DNA of 15,913 nucleotides from DATJZH01 sp035499215 (GTDB lineage Bacteria; Actinomycetota; Actinomycetes; Streptosporangiales; Streptosporangiaceae), in assembly GCA_035499215.1 (NCBI GenBank), contig DATJZH010000375.1, positions 1-15,913 of the forward strand. The letters are read 5' to 3'. Each line of letters opens with the position of its first letter. The stretch's first letter is position 1. Below the pieces are notes generated by a model. That model was given only the letters and a program-made list of their open reading frames with translations. It had not been told where the DNA came from and made no database searches. Of this stretch, positions 7,113-13,629 are shown piece after piece. Made by a program: the position numbers and the translations under genes.

Positions 7113-7126
7113 GTGCGGCGTGGGGC
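7091..7126 (+). promoter_or_regulatory. MraZ operator: four GTGG boxes in 10-bp phase
   Basis: GTGGGG (7091), GTGGAG (7101), GTGGTG (7111) and GTGGGG (7121) are spaced exactly 10 bp, one helical turn. E. coli MraZ is known to bind TGGGN-type direct repeats with 10-bp periodicity upstream of its own gene, and this arrangement immediately upstream of mraZ fits. Boxes 1 and 2 fill the promoter spacer, box 3 overlaps the end of the -10 and box 4 covers the start site, so binding should block RNA polymerase. A further in-phase GTGGGG lies at 7151-7156. Confidence 0.75.
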
Positions 7127-7174
7127 GGGGCATGCCTCGCAGGCGCCAGGGTGGGGGACTGGGAGGTGAGGCCG

Positions 7175-7606
7175 GTGTTTCTCGGCACTCACACGCCCAG
7201 GCTCGATGACAAGGGGCGCTTGTTCCTGCCCGCCAAGTACCGCGAGGAACTCGCCAGCGGTCTGGTGCTGACCAAGGGCCAGGAACGCTGCCTGTACGTG
7301 TTTCCCGAGACCGAGTTCGGCCGCATCACCGAGGCGCTGCGCACCGCGCCGGTAACTGCCAAGGCAGTGCGCGACTACAGCCGGGTCTTCTTCGCGAGCG
7401 CCTCTGACGAGGTGCCGGACAAGCAGGGCAGGATCACGATCCCGCCGGCTCTGCGCGACTACGCGGCGCTGCAGCGGGACTGCGTCGTGATCGGCGCCAA
7501 CACCCGGCTCGAGATCTGGGACGAGGCGGCCTGGGCTGCCTATCTCGCCCAGCAGGAAGACGCATTCTCCGACGCGTCAGAGGAGGTACTGCCAGGAATT
7601 TTGTAG
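7175..7606 (+). CDS. mraZ: Transcriptional regulator MraZ
   Basis: DNA-binding regulator at the head of the dcw cluster, 143 aa, the usual length. It has two SpoVT/AbrB-like halves, each with the conserved DKxGR pattern: LDDKGRLFLPAKYRE (K13-G14-R15) and PDKQGRITIPPALRDYA (K83, G85, R86). MraZ forms ring-like oligomers and represses its own operon by binding spaced direct repeats; such repeats are present upstream at 7091-7126. The GTG at 7175 (VFLGTHTPRLDDKGR) is chosen because GGAGG lies 8 nt upstream and the family begins with FLG. An in-frame GTG at 7166 lies within that ribosome-binding site. The next gene, rsmH, starts 202 nt later, and that gap contains two hairpins. Confidence 0.97.
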   Translation: MFLGTHTPRLDDKGRLFLPAKYREELASGLVLTKGQERCLYVFPETEFGRITEALRTAPVTAKAVRDYSRVFFASASDEVPDKQGRITIPPALRDYAALQRDCVVIGANTRLEIWDEAAWAAYLAQQEDAFSDASEEVLPGIL

Positions 7607-7669
7607 GGGGCGCCCAGGGCGGCGCCCGGTGCCCGGCGAGGTCTCCACCCGGGCTGGCCGCCAGACCGG

Positions 7670-7693
7670 CTGACGCCACTTCCCCGGCGTCAG
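7670..7693 (+). other. Perfect 8-bp inverted repeat between mraZ and rsmH
   Basis: CTGACGCC (7670-7677) and GGCGTCAG (7686-7693) pair perfectly around an 8-nt loop. There is no U-tract. It could be a protein-binding dyad or an RNA hairpin that modulates read-through or processing of the mraZ-rsmH transcript. Confidence 0.5.
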
Positions 7694-7736
7694 GCGTCAT
7701 CTGGCATCAGCCGTCGCACGGCTGGGGACCCGGCCG

Positions 7737-7768
7737 GGCACCGCGCCCTCTGGGGCGCTTTCGGTGCC
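7737..7768 (+). other. Long bulged hairpin upstream of rsmH (candidate attenuator)
   Basis: GGCACC (7737-7742) pairs with GGTGCC (7763-7768). Stacked directly inside, GCGCCC (7743-7748) pairs with GGGCGC (7753-7758), giving 12 bp around a TCTG loop with a 4-nt bulge TTTC (7759-7762). The inner stem followed by TTT resembles a weak intrinsic terminator. It ends 40 nt before the rsmH ATG and could attenuate transcription past mraZ or protect the rsmH leader. Confidence 0.45.
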
Positions 7769-7808
7769 GGGCAGCGTCCGGGCGGCAGCTGGGACAGGGA
7801 GGAGCTTG

Positions 7809-8762
7809 ATGAGCGGGGCGGGACATCTGCCGGTCATGACGGACCGGGTGCTCGCGCTGCTGGCACCTGCGCTCGAGCCGGACGGCGCCGTCCTCGTCGA
7901 TGCCACCCTGGGCCGGGCCGGGCACGCCCGCGCGCTGCTGGCTGAGCATCTTGGCCTGAGCCTGATCGGCATAGATGCCGATGACGCTGCGATCGAGGAA
8001 TCCCGGCGCGTGCTCGCCCCTTACGCCCACCGGGTCACGCTGGTGCGCGCCGTCTATGACGAGATCCCGCAGATCGTGGCCGGACTTGGCCACCTGAGCG
8101 TGCAGGGGATCCTGTTCGACCTTGGCGTGTCCTCGCCGCAGATCGACGACGCCAGCCGGGGATTCGCCTATTCGCAGGATGCACCACTTGACATGCGAAT
8201 GGACCGGTCCAGCCAGCTCACTGCCGCGGACGTGGTCAACAGCTATCCCGCGCCGCGGCTGGCCAGAGTGCTGCGGGAGTACGGGGAAGAGCGTTTTGCC
8301 CGGAGGATCGCCGACGCTGTGGTCCGCGAACGCTCGGTCGCCCCGCTCAGCTCGACTACCCGGCTCAGCGAGATCATCCGTGCCTCGATACCCGCGGCCG
8401 CGCGGCGCAGCGGCGGCAACCCGGCCAAGCGGACTTTCCAGGCCCTGCGCATCGAGGTGAACGGCGAACTTGACGCGCTGCGGCGCGGCCTGCCTGCCGC
8501 GCTCGACGCCCTGGCTGTCGGCGGCCGGATCGTCGTGCTCGCCTACCACTCGCTGGAAGACCGCATCGTCAAGCAGGTGCTCGGCGCCCGGTCCGCCGAC
8601 ACCACGCCGCGCGGCCTGCCGGTTTCACTGCCCGCGGCCAGGCCGAGGTTCCGGCTGCTGACCAAGGGGGCGGAGCGGCCATCTGAGCAAGAGTCAGCCC
8701 TCAACCCGCGCGCGGCGTCGGCCCGGCTGCGGGCGGCCGAGAGAGTCGGGGCAGCGGCGTGA
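7809..8762 (+). CDS. rsmH: 16S rRNA (cytosine(1402)-N(4))-methyltransferase RsmH
   Basis: S-adenosylmethionine-dependent enzyme (formerly MraW) that N4-methylates C1402 of 16S rRNA in the ribosomal P-site region; 317 aa, close to the E. coli enzyme. Visible motifs are HLPVM near the start, VDATLGRAGHARALL (D31, SAM site, with Ala37 where Gly is common), IGIDAD (D56), GILFDLGVSSPQIDD (D104), RGFAYSQDAPLDMRMD, NPAKRTFQALRIEVNGEL and AYHSLEDRIVK. The ATG at 7809 has AGGGAGGAG upstream (GGAGG six bases before it). An in-frame upstream GTG at 7764 lies within the hairpin at 7737-7768 and is not favoured. The gene is the second of the dcw cluster; 133 nt separate it from the chosen ftsL start. Confidence 0.97.
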   Translation: MSGAGHLPVMTDRVLALLAPALEPDGAVLVDATLGRAGHARALLAEHLGLSLIGIDADDAAIEESRRVLAPYAHRVTLVRAVYDEIPQIVAGLGHLSVQGILFDLGVSSPQIDDASRGFAYSQDAPLDMRMDRSSQLTAADVVNSYPAPRLARVLREYGEERFARRIADAVVRERSVAPLSSTTRLSEIIRASIPAAARRSGGNPAKRTFQALRIEVNGELDALRRGLPAALDALAVGGRIVVLAYHSLEDRIVKQVLGARSADTTPRGLPVSLPAARPRFRLLTKGAERPSEQESALNPRAASARLRAAERVGAAA

Positions 8763-8895
8763 CGCACGGGGGCGGCGCCGCGGATGGCGGGTACCTGCGG
8801 GAGGCACGCAGCGACCCGGCCGGAGCCGGAAGCGGAGGCGAATGCGGCATCGGGCGGCAGCGCAGTGCGCGGCATGCGAGCGGGAGGACAGACGG

Positions 8896-9903
8896 TTGCC
8901 GGTGAATACCGACGTGAAGAGCCAGACTCGGGCAGCGGCGCTGAGGGAGGCGCCGCGCTCGGCCGGCCAGCCGGGCCGGCGCCTCGCCGACGAGGATCGG
9001 GCTGGCACCAGCCAGTCAGCCAGCTCGCCGCCGCGGGCCCGCCGGGGGGGCACGCTGCCCGGCGAGGACCGGACGCCGGCCGCCGGGCGGGCGGCGGCAC
9101 CCGGCAGCACGGCGGCACCCGGCAGCACGGCGGCACCCGGCAGCACGGCGGCACCCGGCAGCACGGCGGCACGCGGCAGCACGGCGGCACGCGGCAGCAC
9201 GGCGGCACGCGGCAGCATGGCGGCGCCCGAGCGGCCGGCGGGCCGGACGGCGGCGGGCCGGGCGGCGGCGCCCGAGCGGCCGGCGGGCCGGACGGCGGCG
9301 GGCCGGGCGGCGGCGGTCCGGATGGCGGCGGGCCTGGCGGGCCGGACGGCGGCGGGTATGTCGGGGGCGCCCGGCCGGGAGTTGCTGAGCCGACCGCGAG
9401 CACCCGGCCGGGCGGCAGTACGTGACAGCATCGCAGCGGCGGCGAAGATCGGGGCTGCTGGCAGCCTGACGGCACCGAGCCAGATCACGGTGCCCGAGGC
9501 GGCCTGGATTCCCGGTGCGTCCGAGGGCCCCAGCCGGGCAGCGCGCGCGGCGACGGCTGCCCGGTCGCTGCGCGGCCCGCGAATGCCATTCGTGCTGCTC
9601 GTCCTCAGCCTGCTGGGCGGCGGCCTGATCTGCCTGCTGGTCATCAACACGACGCTGGGCGCTTCCCAGTTCCGGATCACCAAGCTCCAGCAGATCATCG
9701 TCCGGCAGTCCGAGCAGCAGCAGGCCCTGCAGCAGCAGGTGGCGAACGAGCAGGCGCCGGGCTGGCTGGAGCCGCGTGCGCTGCGGCTGGGAATGCGGAC
9801 CCAGACGGTCCTGAAGTTCCTCGACCTGCGGACCGGGCGGGTCTACAGCCAGCCGGCCACGGTGCCGGGAGTCATCGTCTATCCGCAGGGATACACCCCG
9901 TGA
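8896..9903 (+). CDS. ftsL: FtsL-like septal protein with long low-complexity N-terminus
   Basis: Bitopic divisome protein, 335 aa from this start. The recognisable part is the last ~105 residues: a membrane helix (MPFVLLVLSLLGGGLICLLVI, about 230-252), then a Gln-rich ectodomain helix (ITKLQQIIVRQSEQQQALQQ) and a GMRTQTVLKFLDLRTGRV tail, typical of actinobacterial FtsL between rsmH and ftsI. FtsL works with DivIC/FtsB and FtsQ to activate the septal synthase. The first ~229 residues are Ala/Gly/Arg/Pro-rich and disordered, partly made of tandem repeats (residues 67-138); a long proline- or alanine-rich N-terminus also occurs in the mycobacterial protein. The start is uncertain: TTG8896 has GGAGG eight bases upstream, GTG8902 is spaced too far, and ATG8842 has GGAGG only three bases away and adds a Cys-containing lead. 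The stop overlaps the ftsI start (GTGA). Confidence 0.85.
   Translation: MPVNTDVKSQTRAAALREAPRSAGQPGRRLADEDRAGTSQSASSPPRARRGGTLPGEDRTPAAGRAAAPGSTAAPGSTAAPGSTAAPGSTAARGSTAARGSTAARGSMAAPERPAGRTAAGRAAAPERPAGRTAAGRAAAVRMAAGLAGRTAAGMSGAPGRELLSRPRAPGRAAVRDSIAAAAKIGAAGSLTAPSQITVPEAAWIPGASEGPSRAARAATAARSLRGPRMPFVLLVLSLLGGGLICLLVINTTLGASQFRITKLQQIIVRQSEQQQALQQQVANEQAPGWLEPRALRLGMRTQTVLKFLDLRTGRVYSQPATVPGVIVYPQGYTP
9094..9219 (+). repeat. 18-bp minisatellite in ftsL, seven copies
   Basis: Seven uninterrupted 18-bp units each encode six residues: four AAPGST units (9094-9165), then two AARGST and one AARGSM (9166-9219). The change from CCC to CGC is shared by the last three units, as expected from stepwise unit duplication. 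The final unit has ACG changed to ATG. The unit length is a multiple of three, so copy-number change keeps the reading frame. Confidence 0.95.
9220..9309 (+). repeat. 45-bp tandem repeat in ftsL, two copies plus a decayed third
   Basis: Two adjacent 45-bp units (9220-9264 and 9265-9309) each encode AAPERPAGRTAAGRA. A degenerate copy follows (AVRMAAGLAGRTAAGM, to about 9360). It abuts the 18-bp array directly, so two kinds of minisatellite lie side by side in the region encoding the cytoplasmic tail. Confidence 0.92.
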
Positions 9904-11966
9904 CGGGACCTGCGGGCGACGGCAGGTCGGGCGGCAAGGACGGCCAGGCACGGCAGCGGGGCAGCCGCGGGCCGACCGGGCCGGGCGGGTCACGCGGACC
10001 TGGCGGCGCGCTGCGGGCAAGCGCCGACCGGCGCGCGCACGGCAACCGAGATCCTGGCCGAGCGCCGGGCCCGCAGGCGCGCGGTCGCGGCCGCCCCGGC
10101 GGCCCGGACCGCGGTCAGCCGGCGGGCCGGCGGCCGGCTGACCGGCATGCCGGCGCGGGCCGGGCCAGGGTCCGCAGGCCGCGCGTCCCGCACGCCCCGC
10201 GGGCGCCCGCCCGGCCGCTGCTGCGCCGCGTCAGCCCGGCCCGCCGCCTGAGCGTAACCCTCGCGTGCGTGATCTTCGTGCTGACCCTGTTCGTCGGCCG
10301 GCTGATCCAGCTGCAGGGGCTGGACTCATCCCAGTACCGGACGCTTGCCAACCAGCAGCGGACGCCGAGGCCCGTTCCGATTCCGGTGCTCCGCGGGTCA
10401 ATCACTGCCAGCAACGGCGCCGTGCTCGCGATGACCGTGCAGGACGATCAGATCTATGCTGATCCAGGCCAGATCCCGGTCGGCAAGCGCGGGCAGGTCG
10501 CCGGCCAGCTGGCCGGCCCGCTGCAGATGACCGCGGCCAGGATTCTTCACCTGCTGGAGCATCCCAGCTCGCGAGACTACGTCGTGCTTAAGCGCAGCAT
10601 CACCACGGCGGTGGCGAGACAGGTCACCGCGCTGAAGCTGCCGGGCATCGCGCTGACTCCGTTCTATACCCGGGCCTACCCGGCGGGCGATCTGGCAGCG
10701 AACCTGGTCGGGTTCACCCATACCAAGGGCGACGGCGACCTCGCCGGCGAGGCGGGGCTGGAGGAGGAGTACAACTCGCTGCTCGCCGGGCGAGATGGCA
10801 GCGAGCGGATTGAGACAACGACCGGCGGCGAGCCGATCCCCGGCACCGAGGAAACGCTGCGGCAGCCGAGGGCGGCCGGAAACCTGCGGCTGACCATCCA
10901 GCCCGACATCCAGTACGAGGCACAGCAGGAGTGCGAGCAGCGGGTCAGGGTGACCCACGCGAAGACCTGCTCGATCATCGTGATGCAGGCGCATACCGCG
11001 AAGATCCTGGCAATGGCCCAGTACCCGACGTTCAGCCCCGCCGGGCCGATAGCGAATCTGAACGAGACGACGGACATCCCGGTCGCCAGCGTGTTCGCGC
11101 CGGGCAGCACCGCGAAGGTCATCACGGTGGCGGCGGCGCTGGAGCAGGGCCACCAGACGCCGATGAGCACCTACATGGTGCCCGACAACATCGTGGTCGA
11201 CGGGTTCCCCTTCCATGACGCCGAAGGCCATCCGACCGCGCGGTACACCATCGCCGGGATTCTCGCCTACTCCAGCAACGTCGGCATGGTCCAGGTAGTG
11301 CACAACGTCACTCCGCAGCAGCAGTACGGCTATTTCCGCGCCTTCGGGATCGGCTCGCCGTCCGGGCTCGGCCTGCCGGACGAGAGCCCTGGCCTGCTGT
11401 CGCTGCCGTCGAAGTGGTGGGGGGACGAGCGGTACACGCTGTCGTTCGGCCAGGGCGTGGCAGTCAACGCCGTGCAGATGGCCAGCGTCTACGCGACCAT
11501 CGCCAACGGCGGGATGCGGGTACAGCCGTCGGTCGTGGCCGGCACCACCAGCGGCTCAGGGAGTTTCACGCCGGCGGCCGCCGCGCCGCAGCGGCGAGTG
11601 ATCAAGGCCAAGACCGCGCGCGAGCTGATGACCATCCTGCAGCAGGTACCCAAGGTCGACGCGTCCCAGGGCGAGCCCTGGGGCGACATCGCCGGCTACT
11701 CGGTTGCCGCCAAGACCGGCACCGCGCAGGTCCCTAACCAGAAGGGAAATTGCCTGTGCCAGTACGGCTCGAGCTATATCGGCATTGCCCCGGCCCGTAA
11801 CCCGCAGCTGGTCGTCGCGGTCAACCTGCAGGACCCCGGCCGCGGGTACTACGGCGACGTTGTCGCCGGGCCCGTCTTCTATAACGTGATGAAATTCGCG
11901 CTGCAGACGCTGAAGATCCCGCCCGATGGCGGCAACCCGCCCTACATCAGGCTCATCGCGCCGTGA
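9900..11966 (+). CDS. ftsI: Septal class B penicillin-binding protein (PBP3/FtsI, peptidoglycan transpeptidase)
   Basis: Monofunctional D,D-transpeptidase that cross-links septal peptidoglycan, anchored in the membrane; 688 aa. An unusually long basic N-terminal tail (about residues 1-116, Gly/Pro/Arg-rich) precedes the single membrane helix LSVTLACVIFVLTLFVGRLI (about 117-136). The dimerisation module follows (RGSITASNGAVLA..., NLVGFTHTKGDGDLAGEAGLE). The transpeptidase domain has all three catalytic motifs: S403-T-A-K406 in APGSTAKVIT, S458-S-N460 in YSSNVGM, and K605-T-G-T608. Four extracytoplasmic cysteines are present (C345, C357, C618, C620). The GTG start overlaps the ftsL stop as GTGA, so the two partner proteins are translationally coupled. 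In other bacteria the protein acts with FtsW and is switched on by FtsQLB. Confidence 0.97.
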   Translation: MTGPAGDGRSGGKDGQARQRGSRGPTGPGGSRGPGGALRASADRRAHGNRDPGRAPGPQARGRGRPGGPDRGQPAGRRPADRHAGAGRARVRRPRVPHAPRAPARPLLRRVSPARRLSVTLACVIFVLTLFVGRLIQLQGLDSSQYRTLANQQRTPRPVPIPVLRGSITASNGAVLAMTVQDDQIYADPGQIPVGKRGQVAGQLAGPLQMTAARILHLLEHPSSRDYVVLKRSITTAVARQVTALKLPGIALTPFYTRAYPAGDLAANLVGFTHTKGDGDLAGEAGLEEEYNSLLAGRDGSERIETTTGGEPIPGTEETLRQPRAAGNLRLTIQPDIQYEAQQECEQRVRVTHAKTCSIIVMQAHTAKILAMAQYPTFSPAGPIANLNETTDIPVASVFAPGSTAKVITVAAALEQGHQTPMSTYMVPDNIVVDGFPFHDAEGHPTARYTIAGILAYSSNVGMVQVVHNVTPQQQYGYFRAFGIGSPSGLGLPDESPGLLSLPSKWWGDERYTLSFGQGVAVNAVQMASVYATIANGGMRVQPSVVAGTTSGSGSFTPAAAAPQRRVIKAKTARELMTILQQVPKVDASQGEPWGDIAGYSVAAKTGTAQVPNQKGNCLCQYGSSYIGIAPARNPQLVVAVNLQDPGRGYYGDVVAGPVFYNVMKFALQTLKIPPDGGNPPYIRLIAP

Positions 11967-11985
11967 ACAGAGGTAGCCTCGGCCC

Positions 11986-13629
11986 GTGCCAGCGGCTCTC
12001 CGTCCTCAGCGCCTGCCTGACCGCCCGCTAGCGGGGCTTGCGGTGCTGCTAGGGCTCAAGACGACAGGTCCGGGCGGGCTTGGCTCCTTTCCGGCACAAA
12101 ACGAGATGCCCGGCGTGTCCGGGATCACGCACGACTCGCGCAGGGTACTGCCTGGCGATGTTTACGCAGCGCTGCCCGGCAGCCGTTACCACGGCGGGAG
12201 GTTCTGTGCCCAGGCCGCGGCGAACGGGGCGGTGGCCGTGCTCACGGACCCCGCGGGGCGGGATCTGGCTGTCGGCAGCGGCCTTCCCGTGCTCGTCGTC
12301 GGCGATCCGCGGTCCCGGCTGGGCGAGGCAGCGGCGTGGATCTACGGCCAGCCGTCCACCCGGCTGCTGCTGATCGGCGTGACGGGCACCAGCGGGAAGA
12401 CCACGACGACGTATCTGCTGGAATCCGGGCTGCGGATGGCGGGCCACCTGACCGGGCTGATCGGCGGGGTCGAGACCAGGGTCGGCGCCGACATCCAGCC
12501 GAGCCTGCTGACCACCCCCGAGGCCACGGACCTGCAGGCATTCCTGGCCGTCATGGCTGAACAGGAGATCAGCGCCGCGGCAATGGAAGTCTCCAGCCAC
12601 GCGCTGGCACTGCGCCGGGTGGCCGGGACGTCCTTCGCCGTGGCCATCTTCACCAACCTGTCGCAGGATCACCTCGATTTCCACACCAGCCTCGATGACT
12701 ATTTCGCCGCCAAATCGCAGCTGTTCACGCCCAGCTATGCCAGGGCCGGGGTGGTCAATCTCGACGACCAGCACGGGCGGCTGCTCGCCGCGGCCGCGCA
12801 GATCCCGATCACCACATTCTCTGCCGCCGGCCGCCCGGCCGCCGACTGGCGCGCCGTCGACGTTCGGGCCGGCGCCGACGGCAGCGCCTTCCGGGTCATC
12901 GGCCCTGGCGGCGTGGAAGCCGACGCATCGGTCGCCATGCCCGGTCCGTTCAATGTGGCGAACGCCCTCGGCGCCATCGTGGCGCTGGTCGAGGCCGGCA
13001 TCGGGCTCGCGGCGGCCGTCGCCGGCGTTGCGGCGTGCCCGGGCGTCCCCGGCAGGCTTGAGCGGGTGGATGCAGGCCAGGACTTCACGGTGCTGGTGGA
13101 CTACTCGCACAAGCCGGGTGCGGTCGAGGCCGTGCTGACGGCGCTGCGGCCCGTCACCCAGGGCAGCCTGACGATCGTCCTCGGCTGCGGCGGCGACCGG
13201 GACAAGGCCAAGCGGCCGCTGATGGGGGCGGCCGCCGCAAGCCTCGCCGATGCGGCCTTCCTGACCAGCGACAACCCGCGCTCGGAGGATCCGCTCGCGA
13301 TCCTGTCCCAGATGCTGGCCGGGACGCTGGGGGTGCCGGCCAGGGATCGGGCGGCTGTGCTCCTCGAGCCGGACCGCGCCGCGGCGATCGGCCTGGCGAT
13401 CGCCAGGGCCGGCAAGGGCGACGTAGTGCTGATCGCTGGCAAGGGCCACGAGCTGGGCCAGTACGCCGGCACCGCGGTGATTCCCTTCGATGATCGCCAG
13501 GTCGCCCGGGAGGCCCTGGCGCGGCGCCGCGCCACCGAGGATGCGACGATGGCCGCGGTGCACGGCACGCGCCAGCCGCAGGCCTCCGTCGCTCCGGAGG
13601 ACACCACAGCCGACCCGGAGGATGAGTGA
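11986..13629 (+). CDS. murE: UDP-N-acetylmuramoyl-L-alanyl-D-glutamate--2,6-diaminopimelate ligase
   Basis: Cytoplasmic ATP-dependent ligase that adds meso-diaminopimelate to UDP-MurNAc-L-Ala-D-Glu; 547 aa. The N-terminal UDP-substrate domain shows GITHDSRRVLPGDVYAALPG. The central domain has the P-loop GVTGTSGKTTTTYLL (K138), TTPEATDLQ, MEVSSHAL, FTNLSQDHLDFH and YFAAKSQLF, where K243 is the likely carbamylated lysine. The C-terminal domain has VDYSHKPGAVEAVL, GCGGDRDKAKRP and D429-N-P-R432, the arginine motif that selects meso-DAP over lysine, then AGKGHE. The last ~35 residues are a polar tail. It begins 19 nt after the ftsI stop with a GTG whose ribosome-binding site is weak (GAGG 12 nt upstream), and its stop overlaps murF by GTGA. 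Confidence 0.97.
   Translation: MPAALRPQRLPDRPLAGLAVLLGLKTTGPGGLGSFPAQNEMPGVSGITHDSRRVLPGDVYAALPGSRYHGGRFCAQAAANGAVAVLTDPAGRDLAVGSGLPVLVVGDPRSRLGEAAAWIYGQPSTRLLLIGVTGTSGKTTTTYLLESGLRMAGHLTGLIGGVETRVGADIQPSLLTTPEATDLQAFLAVMAEQEISAAAMEVSSHALALRRVAGTSFAVAIFTNLSQDHLDFHTSLDDYFAAKSQLFTPSYARAGVVNLDDQHGRLLAAAAQIPITTFSAAGRPAADWRAVDVRAGADGSAFRVIGPGGVEADASVAMPGPFNVANALGAIVALVEAGIGLAAAVAGVAACPGVPGRLERVDAGQDFTVLVDYSHKPGAVEAVLTALRPVTQGSLTIVLGCGGDRDKAKRPLMGAAAASLADAAFLTSDNPRSEDPLAILSQMLAGTLGVPARDRAAVLLEPDRAAAIGLAIARAGKGDVVLIAGKGHELGQYAGTAVIPFDDRQVAREALARRRATEDATMAAVHGTRQPQASVAPEDTTADPEDE

Larger units (their letters stand above)
6789..7174. other. Divergent moxR/mraZ intergenic regulatory region
   Basis: These 386 bp have no convincing gene. 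From left to right they hold the moxR ribosome-binding site, a three-copy 13-bp repeat (6845-6883), a lone minus-strand TACTGT that could be a moxR -10 (6917-6922, no clear -35), a pair of minus-strand GTGGAG boxes (7014-7029), the mraZ promoter with interleaved GTGG boxes (7085-7126), a further GTGGGG (7151-7156), and the mraZ ribosome-binding site GGGAGGTGAG (7161-7170). An in-frame upstream extension of mraZ exists but would run through the promoter and lacks family similarity. Confidence 0.8.

Noticed and set aside
7100..7174. N-terminal extension of mraZ to the ATG-like start near 7100
   Set aside because: It would translate through the promoter and operator; MraZ proteins begin at the FLG position and GTG7175 has a well-spaced GGAGG.
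8543..10020. Long antisense frames over ftsL and the ftsI start, and a competing plus-strand frame at 8784-9425, with repetitive proteins
   Set aside because: They are shadows: in-frame GC-rich repeats with period divisible by three keep all frames open. The translations are low-complexity (Pro-Cys or Gly/His repeats) without domains, while the chosen frame ends in a recognisable FtsL membrane and Gln-rich segment.
12049..13563. 504-codon minus-strand frame opposite murE
   Set aside because: Composition (many His, Arg, Gln, Gly) and lack of any family motif mark it as an antisense shadow of murE, whose ligase motifs are complete.
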